From NCBI RefSeq assembly GCF_008935055.1, contig NZ_CP043028.1, positions 261,501-325,500 on the forward strand: a stretch of DNA of 64,000 nucleotides. The letters are read 5' to 3'. The translations under genes were made by a program, and so were the position numbers. This DNA is from Pseudobutyrivibrio xylanivorans. GTDB lineage: Bacteria > Bacillota > Clostridia > Lachnospirales > Lachnospiraceae. Within the stretch, counting starts at the first letter, position 1. The number at the start of each line of letters is the position of its first letter. The notes below the pieces were generated by a model. It was not told the DNA's origin and did no database searches. It saw only the letters and a program-made list of their open reading frames with translations. This document shows, in pieces, positions 42,141 to 51,361 of this stretch.

Positions 42141-42893
42141 CTATAGATTTTCACCATCAATACTGATAAGATTTCCTGACGCGTCAAACTCTGCAAGTAC
42201 ACCCCATGCTCCAAGCATTGCTTCCTCAGCATGATGAGCCTGAACTGCATCAACTCTTACTTGAACCTCGAAGGTCTTTCCTTCATAGCCCTCAATTGTA
42301 ACGCAACCATCTTCAGAAGTTCTGCTATAAGCATTTATTACTCCCTCGCCAAGCGAAACAGAATCAATAAGTGTTACTGCCTGTCCCTTGGTGATAGGCT
42401 TTGTATAATAGAATACAGCGGACTCTTTATTGCCTGCGCTGGTTTGAAGCATTGACCATCCTGACTCCGTATTAAGTGTAATTAATTCAGGATCAGCACC
42501 GGTATCTTTCTTACCATTCTCATCAATCCAACACTTAGTAACAGTGACTCTGACGTACTGTGGAAATTCGCCATCAGAATTATTCACAACTCTTACCTCT
42601 TCAGGGTAATTGTGATTAACCTTAATTTCTTCTTTTCCCTTTGAAACATCATCAAGAGATGTAAAAACTAGTTTACCCGGCTTATCGTTTGTTCCCGCAA
42701 CTGTAACAAAGCTTCCATCCTGCTTTTCCTGTAAATCAACTGTAAACTCTGCAGTCTCGAACTGAACTCCCTGTTCCTGGCTTGATGTAGTCTCAGCCGC
42801 TCTTGTGGCCTGCGTTACACCAATGGCACTTCCTGCCACAAGAATCACTCCTGTTGCAAGTACGAATAAAGGTTTCTTCATTAATCCTTTCAT
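42141..42893 (-). CDS. SipW-type-signal surface protein (unit D, module part 3)
   Basis: A 250-aa paralogue of 20470-21201 and 30581-31300: hydrophobic N-terminus ending TQATRAAE, strand VQFETAEFTVDLQEKQDG, conserved YVRVTVTKCW, DPELITL, DAVQAHHAEEAMLGAWGV. Its start overlaps the TasA-like gene stop by one base, as in unit C. Secreted; no anchor. Confidence 0.7.
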   Translation of the reverse strand: MKGLMKKPLFVLATGVILVAGSAIGVTQATRAAETTSSQEQGVQFETAEFTVDLQEKQDGSFVTVAGTNDKPGKLVFTSLDDVSKGKEEIKVNHNYPEEVRVVNNSDGEFPQYVRVTVTKCWIDENGKKDTGADPELITLNTESGWSMLQTSAGNKESAVFYYTKPITKGQAVTLIDSVSLGEGVINAYSRTSEDGCVTIEGYEGKTFEVQVRVDAVQAHHAEEAMLGAWGVLAEFDASGNLISIDGENL

Positions 42894-43387
42894 TACTGAC
42901 CACCTCCATTCGCTGTGTAAATCTCTTCGTTAACTGACTTCTCATCCCAAGCGGCTGTTCCATCAGCTTTCACCTTTGCAGCTTCCTCGATGACAATTAC
43001 ATTGAATTCCTCACCCTTATCACCATTAGGATCAATTTTGACCTTCATCTGATTGGAGGTTTTCTTTGGCTCGATTATCTGATTGAAATAATAAAAACCA
43101 TCTGCTTTAAGTTCCCAGCCAGTATTTTCAGTTTCATAGGTGAGTGGGTGAGTACTTCCTGCAAACACCTTAACTCTGGCATAAACAGGATAGTCTCCAG
43201 TATTTTCTACCCATATAGTCTTCTCAAATCCATTAACTTTCTCGTGAGGAGTGATTTCATACTTGCCAAATCTCACTGTTCCCTCAGCTGAATGTGTATC
43301 TGTAAAATATGCCATCGCTGGCTTTACAGCAACTGCTCCAAGCATCAGAAGTGCAGCTGCAGTAATAATCAAGGTTTTCTTTTTCAT
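42893..43387 (-). CDS. TasA/CalY-like fibre protein (unit D, module part 2)
   Basis: A 164-aa exported protein: KKKTLIITAAALLMLGAVAV, then AMAYFTDT, FEKTIWVENTGDYPVYARVKV, DGFYYFNQII and FNVIVIEEAAKVKADG. The pattern matches its two paralogues and SipW substrates generally. It overlaps the end of the 921-aa gene and the start of the next gene by one base each, so translation is tightly coupled. Likely fibre subunit. Confidence 0.78.
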   Translation of the reverse strand: MKKKTLIITAAALLMLGAVAVKPAMAYFTDTHSAEGTVRFGKYEITPHEKVNGFEKTIWVENTGDYPVYARVKVFAGSTHPLTYETENTGWELKADGFYYFNQIIEPKKTSNQMKVKIDPNGDKGEEFNVIVIEEAAKVKADGTAAWDEKSVNEEIYTANGGGQ

Positions 43388-46152
43388 TACTGTGCACCCC
43401 CTTCCGTATCCTTAAAGCTCTTGTCCTTATTGAAGACAAACTCAACAGTCGAATCAATCAAGTCTCCAAACTGCTCAACAACCTGATCTACAATTCTACT
43501 GAATACATTTTTCATGCTCGTACCAATGTTTGTTCTGCCATCATAGGTGTTTACAAACTTGACTGTCTTCGTTTCATCAGCATCCACGCTAACCTTCTGC
43601 AAGGTATCGCCAACCGATTTATAGCTTGCGCCCTCATATACTTCCTTTACAGTAACCTCGATTCCCGCAGGTACATCAATCAATAAATCATTCTTTGTTC
43701 CTGCTTCATCAAATTCATAAGAGAATACATACGAATAATCGGTGCTTGCATATCTATAGGATACTTCAAATACGAATGTTGCCTTTCCGAGTGGCTTTAC
43801 GAACTTCAAAAGTGTCTTTATGATATTGAGCTTACCAGTCTTAGGTGGCTCCTCATCTCTATTGAAGTTGTAGCTGATTCTACAATTTGATAAGTTCTTT
43901 CCACGCTCAAAGTAAATAACTGTAAGTTTATGTTCATCATTAGCAAAACCAGAAAGTGTAGTGCCCAGCGTTGTATAAAGGTTCTGGCAATCCATATCCA
44001 TCTTCTTGTAGACAGAACCATCTACTGAAGATGTCATTTGAGTATCGTAATCTCCCTGAATCAGAATATCTCCTGATTGGAAATTAATCTGACCCTTAAT
44101 CGCATCATGGATACCGCCAAGATCAAGTACAAGCTTTCCGTCGACATAAACATAAACATCATCGTCACCAGAGAACCTGAAAATCATATCATTGCCATTA
44201 TCATCCTTACCGGTACTATTAACTGTAAAGGTCATCGGAAGAACCATGGCGTAATGATTGGTTTCACCAAATGGTCTGAACTGTCTCTCTCCTTCTGTAG
44301 GAACAAGCACATTATCTTTGATTTCATATCTGGTACTATCACTATCTATTGTCCAGTAGCCATCCATGTCCTTTCTAAACTGAACACCTACATTTGACTG
44401 ATAATCAGAGATGTAATCATACGCACTCTCATTATCCTTGTAACTCTTATAGGTAGGGATAGGATTCTTCCCGCTTGTATCCTTTAAATTGAAGATACCA
44501 TTTTCAGTGTCATAGGTAGATGAAGCAAGTCCCTGCCAAACCTGATTGTAATAAACGTAGTTACTTGTACCATCGTACTGCTTACCATCTGTAAACAGGA
44601 AGGAATCACCAAATGCTGTCGTATCATTCTCGTAATTGATGAACTGCGCACCATTAACTATTGTAGTTTCCGCATTGTCATCAAACTGAACTGGAATCGG
44701 ATTCAAACAAACAACAACATAATTTGCTGCATAGCTTCCACCCATCTTCTTGAGAGTAAGCTCCACATCAAATGTCCTTGCATAATCAACTGGTGTATAT
44801 TTCCTATTCTCAACTGTTGGAATATTATCTGCACTTAATGGTAATGAGACCTTTCCAAGACCTACATAATTAATGTAATAATTCTCTGGTGCCTCGAAAT
44901 GGAATTTGAATGTATCATCATTCTCTGAACTATAAATGTAGTAGTGCCAATCTGCTGGATTATCGCTTGTATCCGATGGTGCAATATTTGAAAAGTGCTT
45001 TTCCTCAGAATTAACTCTGATAAGCTTAACTGCATATCTATCTGGATCATAGGCCTCCGCAATTGTGCTTACACCTGCAAGATGCTCTTCATCTGTTTCA
45101 GCATAACCGTATGGACTCTTTCCTGAAGAACCCTTTGAACCATAGAGAACACCACCTGATGTAGCCTCTGGCTCTGGTGCGCTAAACAATACAAATGGCG
45201 AGAAGCTAGATGCATCGTATGTAACAACTCCACCTTCAGCTGTGAAGGTTTCCTTTTCAATTGACCCCTCCTCTGGGAAATGTGCAACTGCATCAGGAGT
45301 AAAGCCAAGTGATGTAACCTTGACCTCAACATTCTTCTTTGGCTGGACAACCTCGCCATCAAGAGTAAATGTCATATCAATCGCAACAAGCTCATCCTCA
45401 TCAAATCGCTTAATAGAATATGCTTCCTTAAGAGCCTGCTCCTGAGCCTCAGTCATCTGATATTCAGATGCTGTAAACTCAAAGGTATCCTTCTCAAAGG
45501 TATCAGCTTCAACAAATACAGAAACCTTGTAATCCCCAACAGATTTCTCAAAGGATTTGTCTTCCTGCTTTTGTTCCTCTATCTCATCTGAGTCTTCATC
45601 CTTCTCTTCATCGAGTTCTGCATCATCCTTCTTGGAATAATCTTCATCAGACTCGTCCTTTTCTGAATCTTTCTCTTTAGAATCTTTCTCTTTAGAATCT
45701 TCCACTTTAGAGTCTTCCTCTTTAGAATCTTCCTCTTTAGAGTCAGCCTTCTTAGAGTCTTCCTTTTCTGCATCATCAATAGAAGCATCAGAATCTGTTT
45801 TCTCAGAATCAGCCTCTGCCTTCTCCTTGTTATCTTCTTCAGTTATATTGTCTTTGGAATTTGTATCAGAATCGTTAGAATTACCAGATGTATCGCCATT
45901 CTCCTCAACAACTTCTTTTGACTCCCCCGTTGCAGACTCCCCAGTCTGCCCTGTTGACTCATCTGCAGTGTCAACCTCCTGCTTTGTTTCACCCGACGAA
46001 TTACCTCCCGTATTCTCAGTGGTAGTTTCATCTGGTAAGGCTCCACCATCACCCTCGGCATATACACCAAAAGAGGTTGAGGCGAAAAGGATTAGCGCTA
46101 AAAAAAGCGCTAACATTTTGTGAAGTGTTGGTATCTTTTTAATCATACTCAA
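43387..46152 (-). CDS. hybrid fibro-slime adhesin fused to module part 1 (unit D)
   Basis: A 921-aa exported protein: signal peptide (about 1-32), a highly acidic Asp/Ser/Glu/Lys region (about 40-200) with 5-residue DSKEE-like repeats, a beta domain, and a fibro-slime/PA14-like domain (about 520-760; FRFSGDDDVYVYVDGK, DLGGIHDAIKGQI) close to the unit C adhesin. A C-terminal Cna-B/DUF7601-like domain (about 768-885; GKLNIIKTLLKF..VTVKEVYEGASY..VKFVNTYDG) matches the second domain of the 349-aa proteins. It has no LPxTG or membrane helix. So in unit D adhesin and module part 1 are one protein. First gene of unit D. Confidence 0.8.
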   Translation of the reverse strand: MSMIKKIPTLHKMLALFLALILFASTSFGVYAEGDGGALPDETTTENTGGNSSGETKQEVDTADESTGQTGESATGESKEVVEENGDTSGNSNDSDTNSKDNITEEDNKEKAEADSEKTDSDASIDDAEKEDSKKADSKEEDSKEEDSKVEDSKEKDSKEKDSEKDESDEDYSKKDDAELDEEKDEDSDEIEEQKQEDKSFEKSVGDYKVSVFVEADTFEKDTFEFTASEYQMTEAQEQALKEAYSIKRFDEDELVAIDMTFTLDGEVVQPKKNVEVKVTSLGFTPDAVAHFPEEGSIEKETFTAEGGVVTYDASSFSPFVLFSAPEPEATSGGVLYGSKGSSGKSPYGYAETDEEHLAGVSTIAEAYDPDRYAVKLIRVNSEEKHFSNIAPSDTSDNPADWHYYIYSSENDDTFKFHFEAPENYYINYVGLGKVSLPLSADNIPTVENRKYTPVDYARTFDVELTLKKMGGSYAANYVVVCLNPIPVQFDDNAETTIVNGAQFINYENDTTAFGDSFLFTDGKQYDGTSNYVYYNQVWQGLASSTYDTENGIFNLKDTSGKNPIPTYKSYKDNESAYDYISDYQSNVGVQFRKDMDGYWTIDSDSTRYEIKDNVLVPTEGERQFRPFGETNHYAMVLPMTFTVNSTGKDDNGNDMIFRFSGDDDVYVYVDGKLVLDLGGIHDAIKGQINFQSGDILIQGDYDTQMTSSVDGSVYKKMDMDCQNLYTTLGTTLSGFANDEHKLTVIYFERGKNLSNCRISYNFNRDEEPPKTGKLNIIKTLLKFVKPLGKATFVFEVSYRYASTDYSYVFSYEFDEAGTKNDLLIDVPAGIEVTVKEVYEGASYKSVGDTLQKVSVDADETKTVKFVNTYDGRTNIGTSMKNVFSRIVDQVVEQFGDLIDSTVEFVFNKDKSFKDTEGGAQ

Positions 46153-46260
46153 AAGCTCCCTTACCCTTATAACTATTACTTAATGTGATTATGTACACCA
46201 TGTGGGCATAGTGTAACACAATGTTATACTAAATCACTTGGTCATCAAATTACAGCTTTA

Positions 46261-46285
46261 TGGCATAATTTCCGTATTTTTGGCA
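46261..46285 (-). promoter_or_regulatory. TGCCA-N15-TGCCA box, unit D
   Basis: Two exact TGCCA half-sites 20 nt apart on the minus strand, about 110-130 nt upstream of the 921-aa gene. A palindrome AGTGTAACA-CAA-TGTTATACT (46210-46230) lies between the box and the gene, an operator candidate. Confidence 0.7.
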
Positions 46286-46379
46286 AAAAAGCCCCCTGTT
46301 TGGCCTATAATCGGGGTTGATACTTTCTAACAAACTTGTTAGAAAGGTAACAAAGTCCCGTGAAGCCAAAACAGAGGGC
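46286..46379 (-). terminator. complex terminator of the glycosyltransferase gene
   Basis: On the minus strand GCCCTCTGTTTTGGC pairs with GCCAAACAGGGGGC, followed by six T. Inside it are a CGGG/CCCG pair and a second perfect hairpin, CTTTCTAACA..TGTTAGAAAG (46323-46346). Its T-tail leads straight into the unit D TGCCA box. Confidence 0.75.
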
Positions 46380-46411
46380 ATAAAAATCCAAATATTAAAT
46401 CATGATATAAA

Positions 46412-47428
46412 TTAGTTAAAACCAACAACCTTCTGTGCAATCTTGTACGCAGTGATTGAAATCGCGCGACCACCATGGCCTGGAAGGTTAGTAGTTCCAC
46501 AAAGAATACCATAGCGAAGCTTTCTGTAAAGATAATAATCCTGAGACTTGATGTAAGCCCAAAGATCACGACGCTTCTGCTGGTTTTCTGCAGTACCACT
46601 CTTCATAAGAAGTACTGTTGAGATAACTGTAATCATCTCAAGATAGTTGAACATATATTTTCTAATGTGCCTGTTAGTAATGTTCTTGTAGTCATAGGCC
46701 TCAAGCATAAGCTTGTTTACCTTAATCTGCTGATCAATTCGTGAAATCATAACCTTTTCATTAACTGACTGATCATCACGACCAATGAAGTAACGATAGA
46801 AATCCACATCAAGGTAATACATGTTCTTAACATATGGAAGTGGATAAAATACATAAAGATTATCCACATAGAATGTATGCTTTGGAAGCTCTAGTCCACA
46901 ATCTCTAAGAAGCTTTGTACGATAGATTACCGAATGCATGAGGATGTACTGGCCCTTTCTGAAGTGACCTGTCTCATCCCAGGTAAAATACTGATTTACT
47001 GGAAGGTTTGAATAAGACATTACCTTTTTATGTAAGGCGCCTTCCTTCTCGTAAACGTAGTTTGAAATAAGCATGTCAAGATTCTTGCCATCCTCAACCG
47101 AAGCGCGAAGAGTCTCCAGAATCTTGTCATAAGCCTCTGCATCAACCCAGTCATCAGAATCCACAACCTTGAAGAAAAGACCTGTGGCATTCTTAAGACC
47201 TGTATTTACAGCCTGTCCATGTCCACCATTTTCCTGATGAACAGCCTTGATAATTGTTGGATGCTCGGCTGCAAGTCTATCTGCAATTTCTGCTGTATTA
47301 TCCTTTTGACTACCATCATCAACAATGATGATTTCAACATCCTCGCCACCATGAAGCAAGCTTTCAACACAGTGCTCCATATATGCAGCGGAATTGTAGC
47401 AAGGAACAGCAAAACTCAATAATTTCAT
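46412..47428 (-). CDS. family 2 glycosyltransferase
   Basis: A 338-aa cytoplasmic or membrane-associated enzyme with the GT-A fold. SFAVPCYNSAAYMEHCVESLL at the N-terminus, VEIIIVDDGSQKDNT (about 31-45), NGGHGQAVNTGLKNATG and the metal-binding DSDDWVD (about 95-101) are all present. No membrane helices, so it is the EpsH/WaaE-like soluble type that transfers sugar to a polysaccharide, teichoic acid or glycolipid acceptor; the donor is not predictable. It follows prfA by 47 nt and precedes the pilus region. Confidence 0.9.
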   Translation of the reverse strand: MKLLSFAVPCYNSAAYMEHCVESLLHGGEDVEIIIVDDGSQKDNTAEIADRLAAEHPTIIKAVHQENGGHGQAVNTGLKNATGLFFKVVDSDDWVDAEAYDKILETLRASVEDGKNLDMLISNYVYEKEGALHKKVMSYSNLPVNQYFTWDETGHFRKGQYILMHSVIYRTKLLRDCGLELPKHTFYVDNLYVFYPLPYVKNMYYLDVDFYRYFIGRDDQSVNEKVMISRIDQQIKVNKLMLEAYDYKNITNRHIRKYMFNYLEMITVISTVLLMKSGTAENQQKRRDLWAYIKSQDYYLYRKLRYGILCGTTNLPGHGGRAISITAYKIAQKVVGFN

Positions 47429-47475
47429 AAGTATTGTCCCTCCTAATTCTCCCCTTCAGCCTTTTCCGGTAAGGC

Positions 47476-48549
47476 TTATTTTTCATTCATCTTTGCAAGC
47501 TTAGCTGCCTGATCTGCTGCGATTAACGCATCAAGAATCTCCTGGATATCTCCATCCATAATCTTATCAAGCTTGTAAAGTGTAAGGTTGATACGGTGGT
47601 CTGTAACACGTCCCTGTGGGAAGTTGTAAGTACGAATCTTCTCAGCACGGTCACCTGTACCAATCTGTGAGCGGCGCTCTGCTGCCTCAGCATCCTGCTG
47701 CTTCTGTAACTCTAAATCGTAGAGCTTTGCACGAAGGAGTGCGAAAGCCTTTTCCTTATTCTGAAGCTGTGACTTCTCAGTCTGGCTGTAGATAACAATA
47801 CCAGTTGGGTAGTGAGTAAGTCGAACAGCTGAATCTGTTGTGTTGACACACTGACCACCGTTACCAGAAGCACGCATAACGTCGATACGGATATCCTTCT
47901 CTTCAATCTGGATATCTACTTCCTCTGCCTCAGGCATAACAGCTACTGAACATGTAGATGTCTGGATACGGCCCTGTGATTCTGTCTCTGGTACACGCTG
48001 TACACGGTGTACACCTGACTCATACTTAAGAATAGAATAAGCACCAGTTCCCTTAACCATGAACTCGATGTTCTTCATACCACCGATACCTGTTTCATCG
48101 GCCTCAAGAAGTTCTACCTTCCAACCACGAGACTCTACATAGTGTACATACATACGATAAATCTCTGCTGCGAAAAGAGCTGCCTCTTCACCGCCGGCAC
48201 CTGCACGGATTTCTACGATAACGTTCTTATCATCATTAGGGTCCTTTGGAAGAAGAAGAATCTTAAGCTCCTGCTCAAGGCGCTCAACCTCAGCCTTTGA
48301 CTCGTTAAGCTCTTCCTTTGCAAGCTCCTTCATCTCCTCATCTGTCTCCTCATCAAGGAGAGCAAGAGAATCCTCGATATTCTGCTTGTGAGCTGTATAC
48401 TGCTTATATGCTTCTACGATTGGTGCTAGGTCTGACTGCTCCTTCATAAGAGCTCTAAAACGTGCATTGTCATTTGCAACGTCTGGCTCAGAAAGAAGGT
48501 TCATAACCTCTTCATATCTTAAAACTAAATCTTCTAATCTATCAAACAT
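47476..48549 (-). CDS. prfA: peptide chain release factor 1
   Basis: A 357-aa class I release factor for UAA/UAG. The catalytic GGQ lies in [17 protein letters not shown] (about residue 230). The tripeptide anticodon region differs from RF2 in having a P-x-T type ([11 protein letters not shown]). Length is normal for RF1. It follows prmC, which methylates the GGQ glutamine, by 18 nt, a classic pairing. First part of the conserved rpmE-DUF1385-prmC-prfA operon. Confidence 0.97.
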   Translation of the reverse strand: MFDRLEDLVLRYEEVMNLLSEPDVANDNARFRALMKEQSDLAPIVEAYKQYTAHKQNIEDSLALLDEETDEEMKELAKEELNESKAEVERLEQELKILLLPKDPNDDKNVIVEIRAGAGGEEAALFAAEIYRMYVHYVESRGWKVELLEADETGIGGMKNIEFMVKGTGAYSILKYESGVHRVQRVPETESQGRIQTSTCSVAVMPEAEEVDIQIEEKDIRIDVMRASGNGGQCVNTTDSAVRLTHYPTGIVIYSQTEKSQLQNKEKAFALLRAKLYDLELQKQQDAEAAERRSQIGTGDRAEKIRTYNFPQGRVTDHRINLTLYKLDKIMDGDIQEILDALIAADQAAKLAKMNEK

Positions 48550-48567
48550 GCTTCAACTACCTCCATG

Positions 48568-49398
48568 TTATATATGTCCTTTAACTACTCTGTCGTTTCC
48601 TGCTAAATCCTTAACGACTTCAACATCTATAAAATCGTTTTCAATGAACAATTTCTCTACATCCTGTCCCTGATCAAATCCGATTTCTACCAAAAGCCAG
48701 CCACCTTCATTGAGATACTCACGGGCGTGAGCTGTAATCTCACGATAGAAGAACAATCCGTCCTCGGTACCATCCAAGGCAAGACGAGGCTCATGATCCT
48801 TAACCTCTGTTTCAAGCTTCTCCACCTCTTCGGTGCGAATATAAGGCGGATTAGAAACAATTGCATTGAATTTGCCGCTGACTGGCTGCCACAAATCGCC
48901 CTGAACAAAGGCAACCTTTGGCCCTACCAGACGATTACCATTTTCACGAGCAACCGCAAGAGCATCCTCAGAAATATCAACACCGATACCCGAGCATCCC
49001 TGACCAAGTGCAGCAAGTGAAATAATAACACATCCGCTGCCTGTACACAAATCCAAAACATGACTTCCGCTTGGGATAACCTTTAAAGCCTCCTCAACCA
49101 GAGTCTCTGTATCCTGTCTAGGTATAAGCACATGCTCATTAACCCAGAAGGTCAGTCCCATAAAATCCTGCTCTCCAGTTATATGCTGAAGTGGAATTCG
49201 ATGGGCTCTCTTCAAAAGCACATCCTTGTATTTATAAAGGGTGAGCTCGTCTATTTCATCGTTCTGCTTCAGGAAATACTGCGCTTTGGAAAGACCGCTG
49301 ACAAAAGACATCAGCAACCATGCGTCAATCCTGGCATCCGCAATATTTTCCGATTCTAGTAAAACAATACCTTTTTCTAAAGCCTGCTTAAATGTCAT
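48568..49398 (-). CDS. prmC: release factor glutamine methyltransferase PrmC
   Basis: A 276-aa SAM-dependent enzyme that methylates the GGQ glutamine of release factors. SAM-binding VLDLCTGSGCVIISLA and the substrate motif NPPYI (in VSNPPYIRTEEV) are present, plus the N-terminal helical domain. I use the ATG at 49398, overlapping the stop of the DUF1385 gene (TGATG) with GAGGG upstream. A TTG three codons earlier would be too close to that site. Confidence 0.96.
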   Translation of the reverse strand: MTFKQALEKGIVLLESENIADARIDAWLLMSFVSGLSKAQYFLKQNDEIDELTLYKYKDVLLKRAHRIPLQHITGEQDFMGLTFWVNEHVLIPRQDTETLVEEALKVIPSGSHVLDLCTGSGCVIISLAALGQGCSGIGVDISEDALAVARENGNRLVGPKVAFVQGDLWQPVSGKFNAIVSNPPYIRTEEVEKLETEVKDHEPRLALDGTEDGLFFYREITAHAREYLNEGGWLLVEIGFDQGQDVEKLFIENDFIDVEVVKDLAGNDRVVKGHI

Positions 49399-50327
49399 CA
49401 GAAACAACCCTCATTTTCTTTTTGGAATTCCTTCCAATCAAAAACTGCCTCTACCGATGCAATGCCAACTTCAATCATATCGTCATCTGGCTCCATAACC
49501 GTCAAACGCTGCAGCCAAAGGCCTGGCTGAGAGATGGCATCAACAAAAGCATTTTCATATCTGCCTGCCAAACGAATGAATTCATAAGAAATACCTGCAA
49601 TCACAGGGATAAGCACTAGTCTGGCAACAAGCTTCAACCATGTATTATCAAAGGTGATAAACATGAAAATGAACACTGAAATAATAAAGACAATAAAGAT
49701 AAAGCTTGTACCACATCTCTTGTGGAATCTGGTAGAAGTTCTAACATTTTCTACTGTAAGTGGCTTTCCTGCCTCAACACAATTGATGCATTTGTGCTCA
49801 GCACCATGGTACATGAACGTACGCTTAATATCTTCCATCCGAGAAATAATCGCTACATATCCAATGAAAATAGCGATTCTGATAATTCCCTCAACAAAAG
49901 CAATCAGTGCCTGTGAATCAACAAAGCGATTAAATGCAAGAGAAAGGAAATATGGCAACGCGAAAAATACGCCAAGTGCAAGAACAAAAGAAAGGAAAAG
50001 GGTTCCGCCCATCTCTGCTTTCTCCTTTTTCTCAAGCTTCTTTAATTCCGCCTCTGAAAGCTTTGATTTATCAACTGCATCCTCCTCATCTTCGAAGAAA
50101 GAAGCTGAATACATCAATGTCTTCAGACCGATTACCAACGACTCAATAAATGAGACCATGCCGCGAATGATTGGAATCTTATGCCAAATATCATTTATAT
50201 CTTTTGTATTTTTGACGTCCACTGTAATTTCATTGTCTGGCTTGCGAACGGCTACAGCATACTGATTGCCGTTGCGCATCATGACGCCTTCCATTACAGC
50301 CTGACCGCCAATACCCGAATACTTCAT
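49398..50327 (-). CDS. DUF1385 family membrane protein
   Basis: A 309-aa integral membrane protein of the YqhQ-like DUF1385 family: GIGGQAVMEGVMMRNG (about 5-20), IPIIRGMVSFIESLVIGLKTL, several membrane helices (about 110-240) and HGAEHKCINCVEAGKPLTVENV with conserved His/Cys. Linked to rpmE and prmC-prfA in many Firmicutes. Function not established; the His/Cys cluster hints at metal binding. Overlaps prmC by one base. Confidence 0.92.
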   Translation of the reverse strand: MKYSGIGGQAVMEGVMMRNGNQYAVAVRKPDNEITVDVKNTKDINDIWHKIPIIRGMVSFIESLVIGLKTLMYSASFFEDEEDAVDKSKLSEAELKKLEKKEKAEMGGTLFLSFVLALGVFFALPYFLSLAFNRFVDSQALIAFVEGIIRIAIFIGYVAIISRMEDIKRTFMYHGAEHKCINCVEAGKPLTVENVRTSTRFHKRCGTSFIFIVFIISVFIFMFITFDNTWLKLVARLVLIPVIAGISYEFIRLAGRYENAFVDAISQPGLWLQRLTVMEPDDDMIEVGIASVEAVFDWKEFQKENEGCF

Positions 50328-50348
50328 TTCTAACCTCTTTAACGTAAT

Positions 50349-50376
50349 AAAGGGCTGAGACGAATCTCAACCCTTA
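50349..50376 (-). terminator. hairpin between rpmE and the DUF1385 gene
   Basis: AAGGG.TGAGA / TCTCA.CCCTT with a 4-nt loop followed by TTTATT on the minus strand, 17 nt past the rpmE stop. Partial terminator, so the downstream genes are probably expressed less than rpmE. Confidence 0.65.
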
Positions 50377-50393
50377 AAAGTCCATACGGATGA

Positions 50394-50600
50394 CTACTTT
50401 GACTCAATACCATACTTCTTATTGAACTTGTCAATACGTCCACGAGCCTGTGTAGCTTTCTGCTGGCCTGTGTAGAATGGATGGCACTTAGAACAAATTT
50501 CTACGTGGATGCTTTCCTTTGTAGAACCTGTTACGAATGTGTTACCGCAGTTGCAAGTAACAGTAGCCTGATAATAATCTGGATGGATACCCTGTCTCAT
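50394..50600 (-). CDS. rpmE: 50S ribosomal protein L31
   Basis: A 68-aa ribosomal protein starting [16 protein letters not shown]. The ATG at 50600 is preferred, since GAGAGG lies 8 nt before it; a GTG three codons earlier is not supported. Cys residues CNCG and CSKC mark the zinc-binding C+ form of L31, so it is the zinc-replete version. It heads the operon with DUF1385, prmC and prfA. Confidence 0.96.
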   Translation of the reverse strand: MRQGIHPDYYQATVTCNCGNTFVTGSTKESIHVEICSKCHPFYTGQQKATQARGRIDKFNKKYGIESK

Positions 50601-50665
50601 GATTTTCACCTCTCATTTAATAAATGTTTACAATTTCCAACTGTAAATAATGATATTCGGCCATT

Positions 50666-50687
50666 TAAAAATCACCTTCGGTGATGG
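50666..50687 (-). terminator. terminator after the DUF4364 gene
   Basis: Minus strand ATCACC-GAA-GGTGAT followed by TTTTTAAATGG: a short stem with a five-T tail, 113 nt past the DUF4364 stop. Confidence 0.55.
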
Positions 50688-50799
50688 CCTCATCATGTTC
50701 ACGATTTTTCTGCATTTCATTTGAAAAATCATGAAATAAACTGCTAAAAACGCGAGGTCTTCGCATTTCATCCCGATTAACAGCTTCACAAGTATAACA

Positions 50800-51315
50800 T
50801 CAGTTCATAAGTATGTCAAGTATTGAAAAATACACCTCTTCACTACGAACTTTCCAGTTATTACAAAGGGTTTCAGCCTGTTCCTTGCTCTGAACATGGA
50901 AGCTCAAATCGATTGTAGGAACATCGTTCTCTGTGATACGAAGCTGCACCACATAACCGCCTCTATCAGCCTTGAAATAGTTTGCTTTGTAGGAGTTCTC
51001 CTCCTTCATGGCAATAGAGTTAATCTTCAAATATTTGTTAATATCCTTTGAAAGAGCTGGAGTGATTTTCTCCTTGAAGAGCTCCAAGGTCTTTTTACCC
51101 TCTTCCGTGATGGCGTAGGTTGTATTGTTGTGTGTAGTTCTTGAAAGAATCAGTCCAGCATCCTCGTCATCACTGATAGCCTGCTGAGCTGTAAAATAAT
51201 CTGTGAGGTCTCCCTCAAGAAAGAAATCCGTAATCTGACTATTACTAAGAGGAAAACCACTTCGTTGAAGCAATTCTAGTATAGTAATCTTATAAATCAT
51301 GGTTGGTTCTGCCAT
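50800..51315 (-). CDS. DUF4364 family protein
   Basis: A 171-aa cytoplasmic protein. The N-terminal part (about 1-85) has a winged-helix look: IYKITILELLQRSGFPLSNSQITDFF, then ITEEGKKTLELFKEKI. The C-terminal half is an alpha/beta domain. It matches DUF4364, found mainly in Clostridia and Lachnospiraceae; it may be a DNA-binding regulator but no target is known. It lies 46 nt after malic enzyme, probably in the same operon. Confidence 0.85.
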   Translation of the reverse strand: MAEPTMIYKITILELLQRSGFPLSNSQITDFFLEGDLTDYFTAQQAISDDEDAGLILSRTTHNNTTYAITEEGKKTLELFKEKITPALSKDINKYLKINSIAMKEENSYKANYFKADRGGYVVQLRITENDVPTIDLSFHVQSKEQAETLCNNWKVRSEEVYFSILDILMN

Positions 51316-51361
51316 GGTATCCCTCCAAATATCTATAACTAAAAATCAATATCAAAAAACT

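Noticed and set aside
49654..50265. A 203-codon plus-strand open frame.
   Set aside because: It is antisense to the DUF1385 gene, which has clear family motifs.
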